64,000 bases of DNA from Lasiosphaeria ovina. Its lineage: Eukaryota; Ascomycota; Sordariomycetes; Sordariales; Lasiosphaeriaceae. The notes beneath the pieces were generated by a model. The model was not told the origin of the DNA. It made no database searches and saw nothing but the letters and a program-made list of their open reading frames with translations. Each line of letters starts with the position of its first letter. The stretch's first letter is position 1. The stretch spans positions 5,766,001 through 5,830,000 of the forward strand of contig JAULSN010000001.1 in NCBI GenBank assembly GCA_033439765.1, given 5' to 3'. The position numbers were made by a program, and so were the translations under genes. Shown piece after piece: positions 21,701-33,900 of the stretch.

Positions 21701-24572
21701 GTTCCATCATCTGATTGAAGCGTTTCTGATTGGCCTCAAAACCGCTTAGCTGCTGCTCCATCTTGGTGAAGAGTTTTGCTAATTTGAGCCTAATAAATGA
21801 ATCAGTCTGAGTTCGGTAACTCAAAAAGTAAGGAGTTTACAACTCCACGTATAACATACCACGACTCGAAGTCTACTTGAGGCACAGCACCATTGTCAAG
21901 TAGCTTCAATACCACGCCGAAATTGCCGCTTCGAAGGGCAGCATGAAGGGGCGTCGATGAGTTTTGGGAATCTGGAAGGGCGATGTGATTAATTGCCGTC
22001 CTGGTTTCAATTGTATCAATATCGACAAGGGCATCGAGCAAAGACTCGGCATTCTGCTCAGCATAACGGTGGAAGGCAGTAATGCTGTTCATGTCTGCCT
22101 GAGCTGAAGAGACACCAAGACTCAAGAGCGTCCCGGCCATCTCCACTGCTTCCTCAATAGGAAGGGCAAGGGCAAGTACTAGAGTCAGCAGCGCACCAGA
22201 TGGTCTCTTCTCGTTGTCCAAGAACTTCACAGGCAGCAGAGCATCGGCCCCGTGTTCCTTCAATGCCGCTATTAGCCCCTGGGCGTTAAATGGTAAAGAT
22301 TTGTATCTGATGCTTACCTGGCATAGTGCTTTGACCGCTTCTACTTGTCCCTCCATGATCGCAAAATGCAAAGCCGAGCATGGCGTATCCCAAGCGACTA
22401 CATTAACGTCGTAAAAGTCCGGCTCCTCTTTGTCCTCAACTGGTACGAGCTCTTCCGGTGGCACAGTCTTGGATTTGACCCTGACGAAGGAGCCGGTCGC
22501 CATACTTTTCGCTTCGTCGTCGGACTCGTCCTCTTCGACAAGTTCTCCATCGGATGACGCGTTATCCTCTGGGTCTTCTTGTCCTTCTGCCTTCTGGTCC
22601 TTGGTTGCACTCTTACTTCGACGACGCTGATCTTCCTTCTCTTCATACTCTGCCTCATTTGCGGCACTCTTCTTCATGAGGATTTTGATAATCTCGACGT
22701 CACCACGCGCAGCCGCGAGGTGAAGCGCCGTTCTTCCATCAGCAAGACGAGAGACAAGGCGAGCGCCGGAATTGACGAGACAACGGACCAATTCGGGTGA
22801 GGAACACATAACAGCAAGTTGAAGGGGAGTTCTGCCAGTGTAATCTCTGGAGTCAGGATTGGCACCTTCCTGGGCAAGCCAGTCTTCAACGTGCTCAACA
22901 TCGCCATCTACAATTGCCTGACAAAGTCGAGCAGTGTTGCCAACGTATGCCATCTCGGTCCAGTCATTGTCGGTCAGGGGGTTAAAAGAACCAATTTGCT
23001 GCGTGATGGCTCTTGTCAGTCGATACTAGGGGTTTGGAGGCTCAGGGGCCGAATGCATGTCTTACCTGTCTGCCCGGGTCATCCTTGAGAAAGGTGATTG
23101 TGCCCGAGACGTAGATCTTGTCTTCCTTCTCCGCAACCTCCTTCTCTTCGTCGGTCCTTGGTATGGGACAGTACCCGCAGCAATCATGCATCACATCGAC
23201 AGAACGGCCGAAAAATGCGGGATGCCGATGAAGGTAGACCTTTCTCTCGTCATCGTGCTGGTTCCATTCGGCATTGAGCACTGAACAAACATGTTAGTTT
23301 ATTTGAGCCGACAAGGTAGCCAGACAACGTAAACTCACACAGATCTCTGGTATAGCAGAGCTTCTCGATTCTCTTTGCTTGGAACCTTGGTCCATAGGGA
23401 ATGGAAAAGGTGTGATAGTTAGAGACCTCTTCTTCATTAACCCAGTCGGCAATCTCGTCCTCGTGTTCATCCTTGATGTTGCCATTCAAGGTATGGAGGT
23501 TGAGAAGATAGCGGTTGATACGAGGGCGGCCTCTCTCCTCCCTTCGCTGGTCGAGGTACGAGTCTCGTGCTGACGAGGTTGGCAGCTGCTCAAGGACGAG
23601 AAGCCTGGCAAGCCCAACGGTCCGGCGGAAGCTCCGTTCGAAAATGGTTGGGTCAATACGGGATCGATCAAGCTCAGACCAGTACACCTCGAACCCCCGG
23701 TGGCTGTATTTCGAAAGGCGGTTCTCGTACGATGGGCTCCGCCGGGAGAGGTCAATGTGGTTTGTCTGGGTAATGTAGGACTACAGAGCCCGAGGGGTGC
23801 AATACACTTGCTTGCCGTCATAGGCAGCGCCGGAGCAATCAATATCGAAGCCGGTGAGAATTTCCGAGACGGACTTATAGATGCGAAGAACAATCTGGAT
23901 ATGACGCGTGGGATACTGGCTGCAAATAGTGAGAGCATGCTTGGTTCTCACAGTGGTGGTCTCGGTAAGAAGAGAGTCCCTGACCCGGGCTTCAATGTCT
24001 TTGATCTTCTCGATAGCTTGCTCTTCGGTGAGGCCGTACATGAACAGATCGACATCAGAGGCAGGGCTGAACTTTTCGTGAAAGAACTCGCGGAGGCCTC
24101 TCTTGGAGCGGTTATGGTGATCCGGAACAGGAAGAAGACAGTTGACAACAGAGGAGCCGGCAGCGACAATGTTGTTCCAGTCCAACTCAATAAGGGACGA
24201 CTCGGAGAAGACATTGAAGTTGCGTTGAAAGTCCTTGAACGACTGAACAACGGCGGGCGACTTGTCCGGGCGGCGTAGGTCCTTTGGCAGGGGCATAACA
24301 TACTTGGATGACTCCTCTGCCAACTCATTCGTAATATCGCGAGCGCGTACCTTGATGCTAGGGGTATCGTCAGTAAAAAGAGGCAATGTGTTAACATGAT
24401 GATCCTTGAGCAGCTCATGGCCAGGGTTCTGAGCAAAAGCCTGGCGAAGATGAGTCTCATAATCCCGGTACGGCTTCATCAACTGAACCATGGGCGTATA
24501 AGGGTGCTCGGCAATGTGCCTAACCAGGTTCCCCAGGGGAGCTGGCAGTTCTGGAAGCGTTTCTGAAGACAT
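18731..24572 (-). pseudogene. Nucleotidyltransferase-like/ankyrin-repeat gene with two in-frame TAGs and a frameshift
   Basis: Seven exons, in transcript order: 24572-23339, 23280-23066, 22998-21860, 21789-21080, 20994-20248, 20183-19927 and 19872-18731. All phases agree if one base is restored in exon 4, which would give about 1814 codons. The N-terminal module has GSSV at 139-142 and SDVDLFMYG with D-V-D at 173-175, the GS...DxD pattern of nucleotidyltransferase folds. Ankyrin repeats run from exon 3 onward (TGRTPLQLAVMC, DGRTALHLAAARGD, GMTPLMVACHNG, GDTPLHFLV). The lesions are TAG at 23783-23781 (codon 264), TAG at 20327-20325, and a one-base loss near 21490-21480; intron 5 also starts with GC. 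Coding continues in frame after each TAG (SYITQTNHIDL; LVKNSGVEL). Recent decay fits best. RNA editing of UAG, or assembly error at the deletion, are alternatives. The true start could be 30 codons upstream, at 24662. Confidence 0.8.
20184..20247 (-). other. GC-AG intron in the NTase-ankyrin gene
   Basis: This 64-nt intron starts AG|GCATAT and ends TTACAG. Splicing here joins GKKR to KDWASVA in phase, while the nearby GT donors would delete GKKR. GC donors normally keep a strong GCAAGT context and this one does not, so it may be an inefficient site or a mutated GT. Confidence 0.6.
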
Positions 24573-26042
24573 GCTGAAAGACGGGTTCTTGTTACTTGGG
24601 CGGAAAGTTGCCCGAAACCGGCGAGAACCACTTTGTCTGAACCTGATTAGCCCATAGTTCAACTGTTGGAGTCTGGAAAAAGGTCCCCAAGGCCTCCTGG
24701 GAGACTTATAAGGGGCTTATACGCCTCATGGTTGCGTATGTGCTTGAGACTCACAAAGACAAAACCAGGCCAAATGGAGAAGAAAATCCTACTGCCAGAA
24801 AAGAAATCCTATTTCCGATTCCGAGAGGAGGAAATAAGGCGACGAAGACAGAACCGAGAACTAGGTAAGGTAGCAGAATAGAAACCAGAAAAGAGGCCGA
24901 CCAGGTCCGGGCTATCAATATTCGTAGAATCAAAGTGAAGTCTTGTTGGGAGTAGATCTCACCGCTACCTCGCAAAAAGTTGAATGTTGCATGCCCGAGA
25001 CTTGCAAAAGGAACAATCGGTTCAAGAACACAACATCTCAGAACCCATCTAGGCATGAAGGTAGATATAGATAAATCTGAAAGTCCCCAGCACGCTAAGC
25101 TGCCATAGTGAGCCTAGATCCTATCCATTGAATTTCGATTGTGGCGCGTTGCTAGTGTGGTATTAGCGGGTGCGCTGCCTGTTGCCCAGAGCTGATTGAG
25201 TGGCGGTGAGGGGGTGGCTGGACGCGAAGGCAACACGAGGTCCCGTGGTCTAGATAAAGTGTTTCCAGGCCATCACTCACCAAAGAAATAATCCCGAGGA
25301 AGGCAGTTACTACGAGTATGTGTCATAATTGTCCATGGGCATTATGTGTCTGCTCTCGAGATAGGAGAATTGATTGGCGGTGAAGGACGAGCCTGCTTGT
25401 GGAGGAAGGCACTAGACAGCAAGAACAACCAGGAACCAATTGTTGCCAAGAAAGCAGGTGCCATTCGTACAGAGGGTCACTGTTATATGGCAGTTAATGT
25501 CAAGGGAGGTCGGTGAATCAATGGACAGAAAATAGCAACTCTCATTGCTGAAATCCAGACATCTTGTTGGTTCCAAATATAGCGATCTCTGCCAAGGACC
25601 GCCCGCCTCGCTGCGAGGCCAAGCAACTCGCACGCTATATAGACGGTAAAAAATAAAACACAAATCTGCTCGCTAGGCGAGTAAATGACGGGCCAAAATA
25701 CGCATGCAAAACTCTTCCCTCAGAGAATTATCAGCCTGGGCTTGATTCACACCCCGCTGCCACCAGCTAGCTCCCGTGCATCTCGTCGGTTGGAACCCAA
25801 AATCTATGTTCATTATTTCCCAATGCAAAGAGACACGGTAACATAATCCACAGAGTTTCCGTTCCCAAGATGAAGAGTGGTTCCGTTAACTACCGCCTAA
25901 TTCTAATCATCCTAATACACATAGTTTGTACAACCCCTTCTCCGCCTTGCGGGCGCAGAGAGCAAAGCGAAGCAGTCCCAGGCAAGACCCCAAACGCCAA
26001 ATGTTCCCTCGAATCTCTGAAATGCCACGTCGTCGTTGTCGT
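24573..26042. other. Intergenic region
   Basis: It holds the promoter side of the NTase-ankyrin gene and the 3' side of the V0 f-like gene. A polypurine stretch lies near 24760-24890. Only short frames with no recognisable domain are present. Confidence 0.5.
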
Positions 26043-26479
26043 CTATAGCGCAATGGCGCCTCTCCGGCTTTCTCGTAGATGGAGCAGGCCCTGGATACCG
26101 CAGAAGACGATGAACCCCTAAGTAACAGCAGACGATGCGTTAGCAAGGCTCACCCACAGTCCGACATACATGACAGACAAGACCGTATGCGCGCGCGCTC
26201 TCAAACTTACGATGTAGATCATTATCGCGACGAACAGAGTCTTTGCGACCTCGTGCCCGTTCTCGGGATCCTCGTCGCCGCCAACCAGCTCGGGGTGGTT
26301 CTTGTTGAACAGGATAGAGAGGACTGAGAGAACGACGATGGCGAATATGGAGATGACAAAGCTGTTGCGGGCTGTTAGCTCTCGCATCCGACTTGGTGCC
26401 GGGAGACGGGAGAGGGGGCAGGGCAGAATTCAGTAACATACCAAGACCATGCTTGCATGGCACCCACGACGGGCTTCAT
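26043..26479 (-). CDS. V-type ATPase V0 subunit f-like small membrane protein
   Basis: A three-exon gene not visible as one reading frame: 26479-26442, 26361-26211 and 26117-26043, encoding 87 aa. The introns are 80 nt (GTATGT...CAACAG) and 93 nt (GTAAGT...CTTAG). The protein begins MKPVVGAMQAWSC. It has a first hydrophobic segment, FVISIFAIVVLSVLSILF, a polar loop with NKNHPELVGG and DPENG, and a second segment, TLFVAIMIYIGFIVFCGI. It ends in a basic tail, LRESRRGAIAL. Length, two-helix layout and the N-H-x-x-x-V-G plus DPE/DG loop match the yeast V0 subunit f family (YPR170W-B; RNase-kappa-like), a c-ring-adjacent subunit of the proton-pumping vacuolar ATPase. An upstream acceptor (CTAACAG, 26374) gives the wrong phase, which is why I chose CAACAG. 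The identity is recalled by family, not searched. Confidence 0.8.
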
Positions 26480-29400
26480 GATGGCGGCGTTGGGAGAGGA
26501 GGGTGGCTGAAACTAGAATTGGCGGCTCGGCGTATCGGTTTCTTGATGGCCTTCTCGGTCAGCGGCCCAGGCCAAGAGCTCCTTTTGTTCTGTCGGCGGC
26601 GTTGTCGTGTTGTTTTTGAGAGCTCCTGGGGCGAGATGATGTTGCGGCTGCTGCCCATTGCGCTAATAACTCCCCAGCGGCGGCGAGCGTTGAGCTTAGC
26701 CCGCCTTTTGCTGCCTAACTTCCAAGGCGCGAATTTTGAGCGGCCCACGGCTACGGCACGGCAGGCCTGCTTACTTACACCCTCGTCAGTCACTCTTGCC
26801 CTCGCCGTTGCGAAACATCAATGCACATGACTTACGCCTGAAGAGTCTCCTGCATTCAGCATAGAGCTTCCAGAAAAGACCATTGGTCGTTTCTTCTATG
26901 TACGAAGTAAGCGCTACATGAGTGCGAGCTCTTTCTTATAGAAAGCGAGCTGTTTCGAGAAATCACGGATGCTTCAGCTTCATTGGCGTCAATTGCTTGT
27001 GACGCATTCGTTGCTTCCAAGAAATTTGAATTTTAATGTGTCCGAACTGCTCAATCACCAAACTCTATGTCTTCATCATTCGAGGGTTCTCATCGCCTGC
27101 GAGTCAGATATCAAAAGAAAAGCTGGCCCTCCTTACTGGCCAACATTACTCTTCAAGCCTTGAAGGCCCATTAAAATAGCCAGTAAATATCTCAGGGAGG
27201 CGGTTGGGTCTCTTGAGTAGGCTCTAGTCAAGGCTGTGGCAACGAACTGTATGAAGACTCATGTTCCAACATCCTACTCATCCAACCAAAGCGTATTTGC
27301 AAATTCGGAATTCGGATGACAGTGACATCTTAAACATCGCTGAGCGGCGTGCAAAAGCCTCATTTGTTGATAGATAGTTGGAAACGAAACGCCGAGCCTC
27401 TCTCGACTTCGGTCGGGCCTGAAACGACCTAGCCCTCAAGGGCCGCCTGCACAGGGCCACGAGCTGTTTCCCACTGTCGGTTCCCTTGCCAGTCTAGGTG
27501 CCAGGTGCCTGAACAACCCTGCACGCCCTGCGAGGGCTGATCCTCTCCAGGAGTTCAGAAGGACCCGAGAAGTTGCCATGATGACCTCAACGAGGGCCTG
27601 AGCCAAGAACACGCGTACATAATAAAATACTTCGACCACATCCTTGGAGTTGTAAACCAACTTGGCGGCCTTCCAATTTGGTAGGAGCAGCGAATTCCCT
27701 TTTTGAAAGAAAAATAAAGGCAAAGCTCAAGGCCTATGGGCCAGGCTGAGGCGACGGCCTCGATGGACCCGCAACCATTGTTGGCTCCAGGAAATTGTGA
27801 CTGAACTCGCAAGCAGTCATGGACGTGAGCAGCTTGCCATGACCGCCAGCACGAACGCACTGAACTGCAAACCCGTATATGCGGAACAAGATATGAGGAG
27901 AAAGGATTGTAGAATGCAGACTGCTGTCTCTGTGCGTGGGTAATACTGTATGTCGGGTTAGGGGGCTAAAACAAAATAGGCGCGCTGGACGCGACACTGT
28001 GACACAGCCTCTTGGAAGGGTCTCGGAATGCATTCCGTGCGCAGAAGCAAGAGAATTTTCGCCTTTTGCACTAATTGCCGCCCCGACGGTGCTAAAGGTG
28101 CCTCATTCAACGCCGCAAAGAAAAGGCTGTTGGTGGGATTGGCGACCACATTCGGCCACGATAGTGCCAAAAACCGCTGCAATACCCTTGCCTTGTGGGA
28201 GGAGGGGCGGAGTTATTGTGACGAAGATCTGCAGTACAGTACGGAGTTCTTGAGCATGTCGTCATTGGGCAGCTCCGACTCCGTTCTCCAGATCACCCTC
28301 AATCTGGGCGCCCAATGCCGCTCATTCCCCTAAGTGCCGAGTCATCTTCATTACGTACCTTGATCGGGAAGACGGCTAATACTCCTCAAGTATTGTGGAC
28401 GTCCAGACGGAAAACCAAGCAAACGCAATTGTCATTTGCATGGCTCTCCTGCCGGCCTTGAGGAAGCAAAAATGATGGGGATGCAATGTTCTATTCCGGA
28501 AAGTATGCCGTACGGATATTCCATCCATGTTCTATCCTTGGCATAGAGGGTAAGGTTGTTCTTGCAGATGTAAGCAGCGGGCGTGAGGCGGGGGACGGAT
28601 CCAAGGCTGAAACCACTGGTACTGGCCCCCTCAGCAGGTGGGCTGCTAGCGGGATAACCGCGCAGGTTGGCTTTTTGCTGACAGCAGAGCGAGCCGGCCG
28701 AGAGCCGCTAACTAATCCGATGCCGCCGACCCCTGGACGAGGCCGCGCTTGGTTGTTGGGGAAGGCTTGGCCCAGTCCGGGTACCTGCGTGCTGTCTTAC
28801 TTATTGTGTCCAGACTTGGGACTCTGCAGACTCGCAGAAGCGACACGGCTCGTTGTCTGCGGGCAGCCGCGTGTGTCTCCCCAATGCCCGGCTTCCGCGT
28901 CGCATCGAGATATCCAAGGGGCTTTGGGTGCGTCGTGTGCCTCACCTCTTGCTCGGCCTAGCCACTGCCCTCGGCATCCGGCTGGCACTGTCATACACTC
29001 GACGAAAGACCTCCGACCTCAGGGCAGCTTGTCGAGATTAGCACGTATAGTACCTTACTGCGGGTGCTGTGCCTTGTATCCGTACAGAATACTGCGTAGG
29101 TAGTACGCGAGTATGCACATGAGTGGCGGGGGAAGCTGCGATCGGCCCAACCTATCCTTGGGGCCATCTCGTTTCCATCTTGGCTAAGCTCGGGAGCACA
29201 AGCACAAGGTTCACCCCAGGTGGTGCCTTCCATGTTGCCCTGGCCGGGCCTTCCAGTGCCCGCCTTCCTGCAAGTTGGCCCGCATGCGTGCCTTCTTGCC
29301 TGCCTCCGTGCCTTCCCGCTTAGCTGGAATCCCATCTATTGCTAATTGTTGGCTCGCCAGACACTTTGGCCATATGACGGGAGCTTCTTGGGCGTGGGAA

Positions 29401-29922
29401 GAATTGGCTCTGACAACCCTGCCATGTACCTTGTGACACAGGCAAACGCTTCCCAGCTGCAAGGTACCATGACGTTTTCAGGGCTCTCATCCGTCTTCCC
29501 CAGCAAACGAGCAGCTAGAGATGCATCACTGTGGGTCACGTAGAGCTCGCCCAGCTGTTGGCTCGCGGTGTGTTTCCCTGTGCCTGTACCTGCCCGTGCA
29601 ACTTGAGGCACATCGTCAACCCTGGCTGTTATATTAAGATGTCCATCACTTGCCTCGGACCCGCAGATCCGTCATCTCAAGACTTTTTCCCACCTGTCCC
29701 GCCCCTGTGACTTTGCTTTGCTCGCCAATCCTCGATCGGCCTCTGCCACGCTTACTCAGGGGCTCGATCAAGAACATCTATAATAAGAGGACAGCCCAAT
29801 TCTTCCGCCAAGATATCTCCCACTCCACGTCCCCAACCCACAGCATCGTGACAAAACATCGTCGACGGTTTTCGAGCCCGGCTACCTAATATAAACCTCG
29901 ATAACCCTCGCTCCCACACAAG
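26480..29922. other. Intergenic region with no supported gene
   Basis: A 3.4-kb spacer between the divergent V0 f-like gene (-) and the SOD gene (+). The longest frame (28486-29103, +, 205 codons) is Cys/Arg/Pro-rich with no domain and is judged fortuitous. A TATA-like sequence near 29778 belongs to the SOD promoter. Confidence 0.5.
29776..29788 (+). promoter_or_regulatory. TATA-like element of the SOD gene
   Basis: CTATAATAAGAGG lies about 140 bp upstream of the SOD start codon and is followed by a pyrimidine-rich stretch typical of fungal transcription starts. A second candidate, ATATAAACC near 29889, is probably too close to the ATG. Confidence 0.35.
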
Positions 29923-30999
29923 ATGCGTGTCCCGAGTGTTTCGCTGCTGCTCGCGGCCGCCGGCACGCAGGTCGCGGCAGGGTCTACTGACTACTCTTAT
30001 ACCACCACCACCGAGCTGGTCCCGACAACGACGTCCTCTGGGGCAGTCGCAGCAGCAACCACCTTACCCACAGGAGTAAGCCATTCCGTAATACAATACC
30101 TCGCCTAGAACACAATAGGCTTGCTAACACAATGAACACTAACAGACGGATGCCGCTGTCGTCACCAACAACCCACCCGGGCTTGCTTTCAAGGCGAGCT
30201 TACCGGATGAGGCATTCTTCAAGCCTGCCTTCCCCAGCGGCGGCAACGTCAAAGGCGATATAATTGCCCTCGCAGCTCCCGACGGGAGCGGCGTCTTGTT
30301 CCAAGTCAAGTTCAGCAATCTCCCCAAAGAGGGTGGTCCTTTCAGTAAGTATAATTGCTGCAATGGCCGTCCCTACAGCTTGCCTATCCTGGGGGTTTCT
30401 CGCTGACACTTTGCCTTGTAGTCTATCACCTTCACGTGGACCCGGTTCCGTCGAACGGAAACTGCACCGCGACGCTTGGCCATCTGGATCCCTTTGCCCG
30501 AGGCGAGACACCTGCCTGCGACGAGACTAATCCCGCGTCGTGCCAGGTCGGCGACCTCAGCGGCAAGCACGGGAGCATCCCCGCAGGTTGTGACACTTGG
30601 ACGGGCTTGTACATAGATCCGTATGTCACGACGCTGGAGGGCCTCGGCTCGTACTTTGGCAACCGCAGCTTTGTGTTCCACTACGCCAACAAGACGAGAA
30701 TCACTTGCGCCAGCTTCGAGCCGCTTGACATCGGCGGCGGCGGCTCCGGTTCAAACTCGTCTGCCTGCTTGGGCGGCGGTGGCGGCTCCTCGTCTGCGTC
30801 TTCGTCTTTGACTCTGTATCCCCCGTCTTCCACGGCCTCTTCGGCGCCTTCTTCTGTTGGGGGCAACGCAACGATTCCCCTCACAACTACATTGCCCACT
30901 GGCCCGCCGAGCCCCATCGCTACTGCCGGTGGCTCAAGCCTGAGAGTGGGAAGCGCAGGCGCACTTGCGTTTGCTGCCGCCATCTTATTCACTCTTTGA
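29923..30999 (+). CDS. GPI-anchored extracellular copper-only superoxide dismutase (SOD5-like)
   Basis: It dismutates superoxide at the cell surface or wall. Three exons, 29923-30075, 30146-30344 and 30422-30999 (introns of 70 and 77 nt), encode 309 aa. There is an N-terminal signal peptide (MRVPSVSLLLAAAGTQVAAG) and then a Thr-rich linker. The SOD fold keeps the copper histidines: H120 and H122 in IYHLHVD, H167 in GKHG and H204 in FVFHYANKT. The zinc-loop histidines of Cu/Zn SOD1 are not seen, as in the fungal copper-only SODs. Cysteines (NCTATL, PACDE, SCQVG, GCDTW, ITCASF) are available for disulfides. A Gly/Ser-rich stalk and a C-terminal hydrophobic segment (GALAFAAAILFTL) indicate GPI attachment. 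Several N-x-S/T sites suit a secreted glycoprotein. The exon joins restore the motif IYHLHVD, which supports the model. Confidence 0.88.
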
Positions 31000-33900
31000 C
31001 AATAACCTCTTCTTGTTTTCTCTTTTCTGTTTTCAATTCTCTTCTCGTGTCGGAAATGGCTGGCTGCTTTGCTTGCCACCTACCGCTACATACCCATTGG
31101 CGTTTTGGAAAGGGAGGTGGAGGAGGGCGTTCGGCATGAAATCAGGGGTTTCCCTCCCGCCCACACCGCATGAACGGTGTCACCACAACAAGGATGTCAA
31201 AAAAGCTTGACCTTTGAGCTTACCACAATCTCGGGAAAAGAGGATATATCATGGCTTCCGGATGGGGGCTGCGTGGATGGCTTTTTCCCGGGCAAAAGGG
31301 TGGGAAAATGTTTAATATAGCGCCTGACTTGGACTTGACTTTGGAGTTGTTGGCAGGCGATGAGATGCAGGCTGCATTGCCGCAGACTATTTGTGCATAA
31401 CACCGCCATCCTTGCAACTGGACTTATTTCTTTTTGAACATTCCTCGGTTTCTTGACGTGACGTGATGGTGAATGACTCGTCGGTGAAGCACCCGAGACG
31501 CTAGAGCAGGAAGCTGATGGGGTGGTGAGGTGGGCATTAGGTGTTCAGTGGGTGCTTTGCCGCAAGCGTTCGTTTTTTAGTGTCGATTGGTTTGCCTGCC
31601 AAACGCCACCCATTCCGGGGTTCCTGGCGGAGATCGCTAGGAACCCCAGCGGCCTCGCCTTACGAACTAAGATCGGGCGGAACAGATCTCGCTGGGCAGG
31701 GGCACTGCCCAGGCACCCCCACAGCCGAACGGAACCTCTCAAGGCGGGAGCCGCCCCGCTGAATCCCGACAATCCATCAGCTCAGCTGGACGACGACGAA
31801 CAGGAAAGGGAAAAAAACAAAAGAAAAAGGCAACCACCCCCGGCTTTCCAGAAATCTCCCTCCGAAGAATTTCATGTAAAGAGATGTAATTGCTCAAAGC
31901 GCCAGGTAGTGTTACCAATTGGATTTGGATACCTTTGCTGCCTTTTTCAACCCTTCTTCCCAACGCAACTGTTTGAGCCCGGATAGCTACCGAAATTACA
32001 AGCGTCTCGGGTTTTTCTTACGTGAATCTATCTCCCCACGGGAGGCTCTGCACCATCCGGAGTATTCGCCGTCCGGATAACTCAGGGTTTTCTGATTCGC
32101 GGGCGGTTCTTCCGGCGTCCGGTGGTACATTTTTGCGCTGGGGCAACCTCGAGAGGGAGAGGCGGCTGGTGGTTGGGGAAACCGCTTCCCGCGCTGTGCT
32201 GGGGGTTTCACCCCGCCGATCCTGTCTCAGAGCTCAGCTGTAGTGCCCACGAACGCCGTGGGCCGGACTGGACCTTCCTTCCACCGTCGAAAAAAAAGCA
32301 TCCAATGACTAACACCGTCACGAGAGAGGCGTTCACTCCTTCCGTCTCTAAAGGGAAGTTCTCTACTAGCAGGCGGGCTGCACCTCATGACCTCGGTCGC
32401 TCTCACTCTCGTAAGGCGGGGCTTCAACATCCCATGGCGCGTGGTGGGGATCAACCCCCTCTCTGAGATCTGCTAATATCATGGAGGTTGCCTTGGAGTG
32501 TGGAAATATTCCGCAACCATGATTTCGATAGTCAGTACCTAATTGTATGAGTACATACCAGTACAGTACTGAGTACAGCAAAAGCCAGTATTCTTGGTGT
32601 TTTGCTTCTTTTCCCGCAAGTTCGGACGCGGGGGGGTGATTCCGAAGACTACTCCGTACACTGGTACTTTCTAATAAGGTCTGCTTATCTTGGTACGGTG
32701 CCTACGAGGCGGCATCGGCTCAGCTTGCCTGGTCTTGATCCGACACATTGACGTCGTCGACTCCCGCGTTCCACAGACCCGACAGAAAGGTAGGACCGAT
32801 TCACCTTCCGCTATACGCCCATCCCAAACAAAACCCAGAGTCCGCTCTCCAACCGGATCAGGCAGGACTGAGTGGCAGGGGTATTGGTGGCGGCAGTGGC
32901 GGTGGTTATGTGTTATTGTTGGCCCTCGTCGACAACTCCAATTTCCAGGTTCACCCACTCCGACCACCACCACCACGTCTCCGACCGACACTACGTACCT
33001 CAGTTCGGGCTCGTCTGTAAGCCCTGCAATGGCAGTGGACTACCGCAAAGAACGGAAGGAGTCAATCCAAGGTATCAGGCGATCCACTCGGGTGGTAACG
33101 ATGTCGAACTGACAAACCCGTCAACAGTCTCTTTCGGTAAGGCGGGAAGCTGTTGGTCAGATTCTGTGCAGCTGGACCTGGGATGCGATTCCCGCTCGAT
33201 GCAATGCACGAACGACACCACTTGCAGTGAATGGCTGGAGTTTGCCGCCGCCCACCACCGAGGCACTCACTCACACCGGCCAGGAGCAGACGAGGTAGTA
33301 TTGTTCGGTCTATCATATCTGACATTGCCATGCTTGGAAATCGCGTTACGTTTTTGCTCTCCCGGGGGGCTGCCAACCGGGCACGTCGCCGTCGTTATCT
33401 TCCTGACAAACAAGATCAACACGCCCTTCACCGACGTCTGATGCAACTGTTCGAGCCTTGCACTTGGCACCATTAGCCTCTGTATCTGGACAGGACCGCC
33501 TTGTATTCAGCTCCTCATGGGCCAGTTTGTGCTGCTCCTTTCCCTTTCTCGATGGTCCCACCAATGTGTGGCCGTCTTCTTCTTGGGGCATGGCCTGCAA
33601 CGGCAGCATCGCCTTGCTCTCCTGTCACAAAAAGCGCTTTGTGAGACATGGCAATGTGCAGGATCACATCAACTAACTGCCTTGCAGAAGGCAAGCCAAG
33701 GCTCGGGGCGTGCCATACTTCACGGACTCAGCCTGAGCATTCTGTGGCTTTTGTTCCCGGGAAGGATCTCTGGAGTCAGACTCACCCAGCATCCGGTGGC
33801 CATACCTCCAAGGAGCCAGTGTAGAAAATATAGCCTTATGTTGGAGTCTGTGTATACACGACGTGGTCGTAGGTAGCTTCCTGCCACGAGGTCCGAACTA

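Noticed and set aside
23781..23810. A 27-nt intron (GTGTAT...TAG) removing the first premature stop
   Set aside because: Far shorter than any other intron here (53 nt or more), and it would delete conserved residues.
26366..26387. Start of the V0 f-like protein at an internal ATG reading MRELTARNSF
   Set aside because: This is intron sequence. The upstream 38-nt exon supplies the family-like MKPVV start and correct helix length.
28486..29103. 205-codon open frame on the plus strand
   Set aside because: Cys/Arg/Pro-rich composition, no domain, no splice structure, and located in a spacer. Judged fortuitous.
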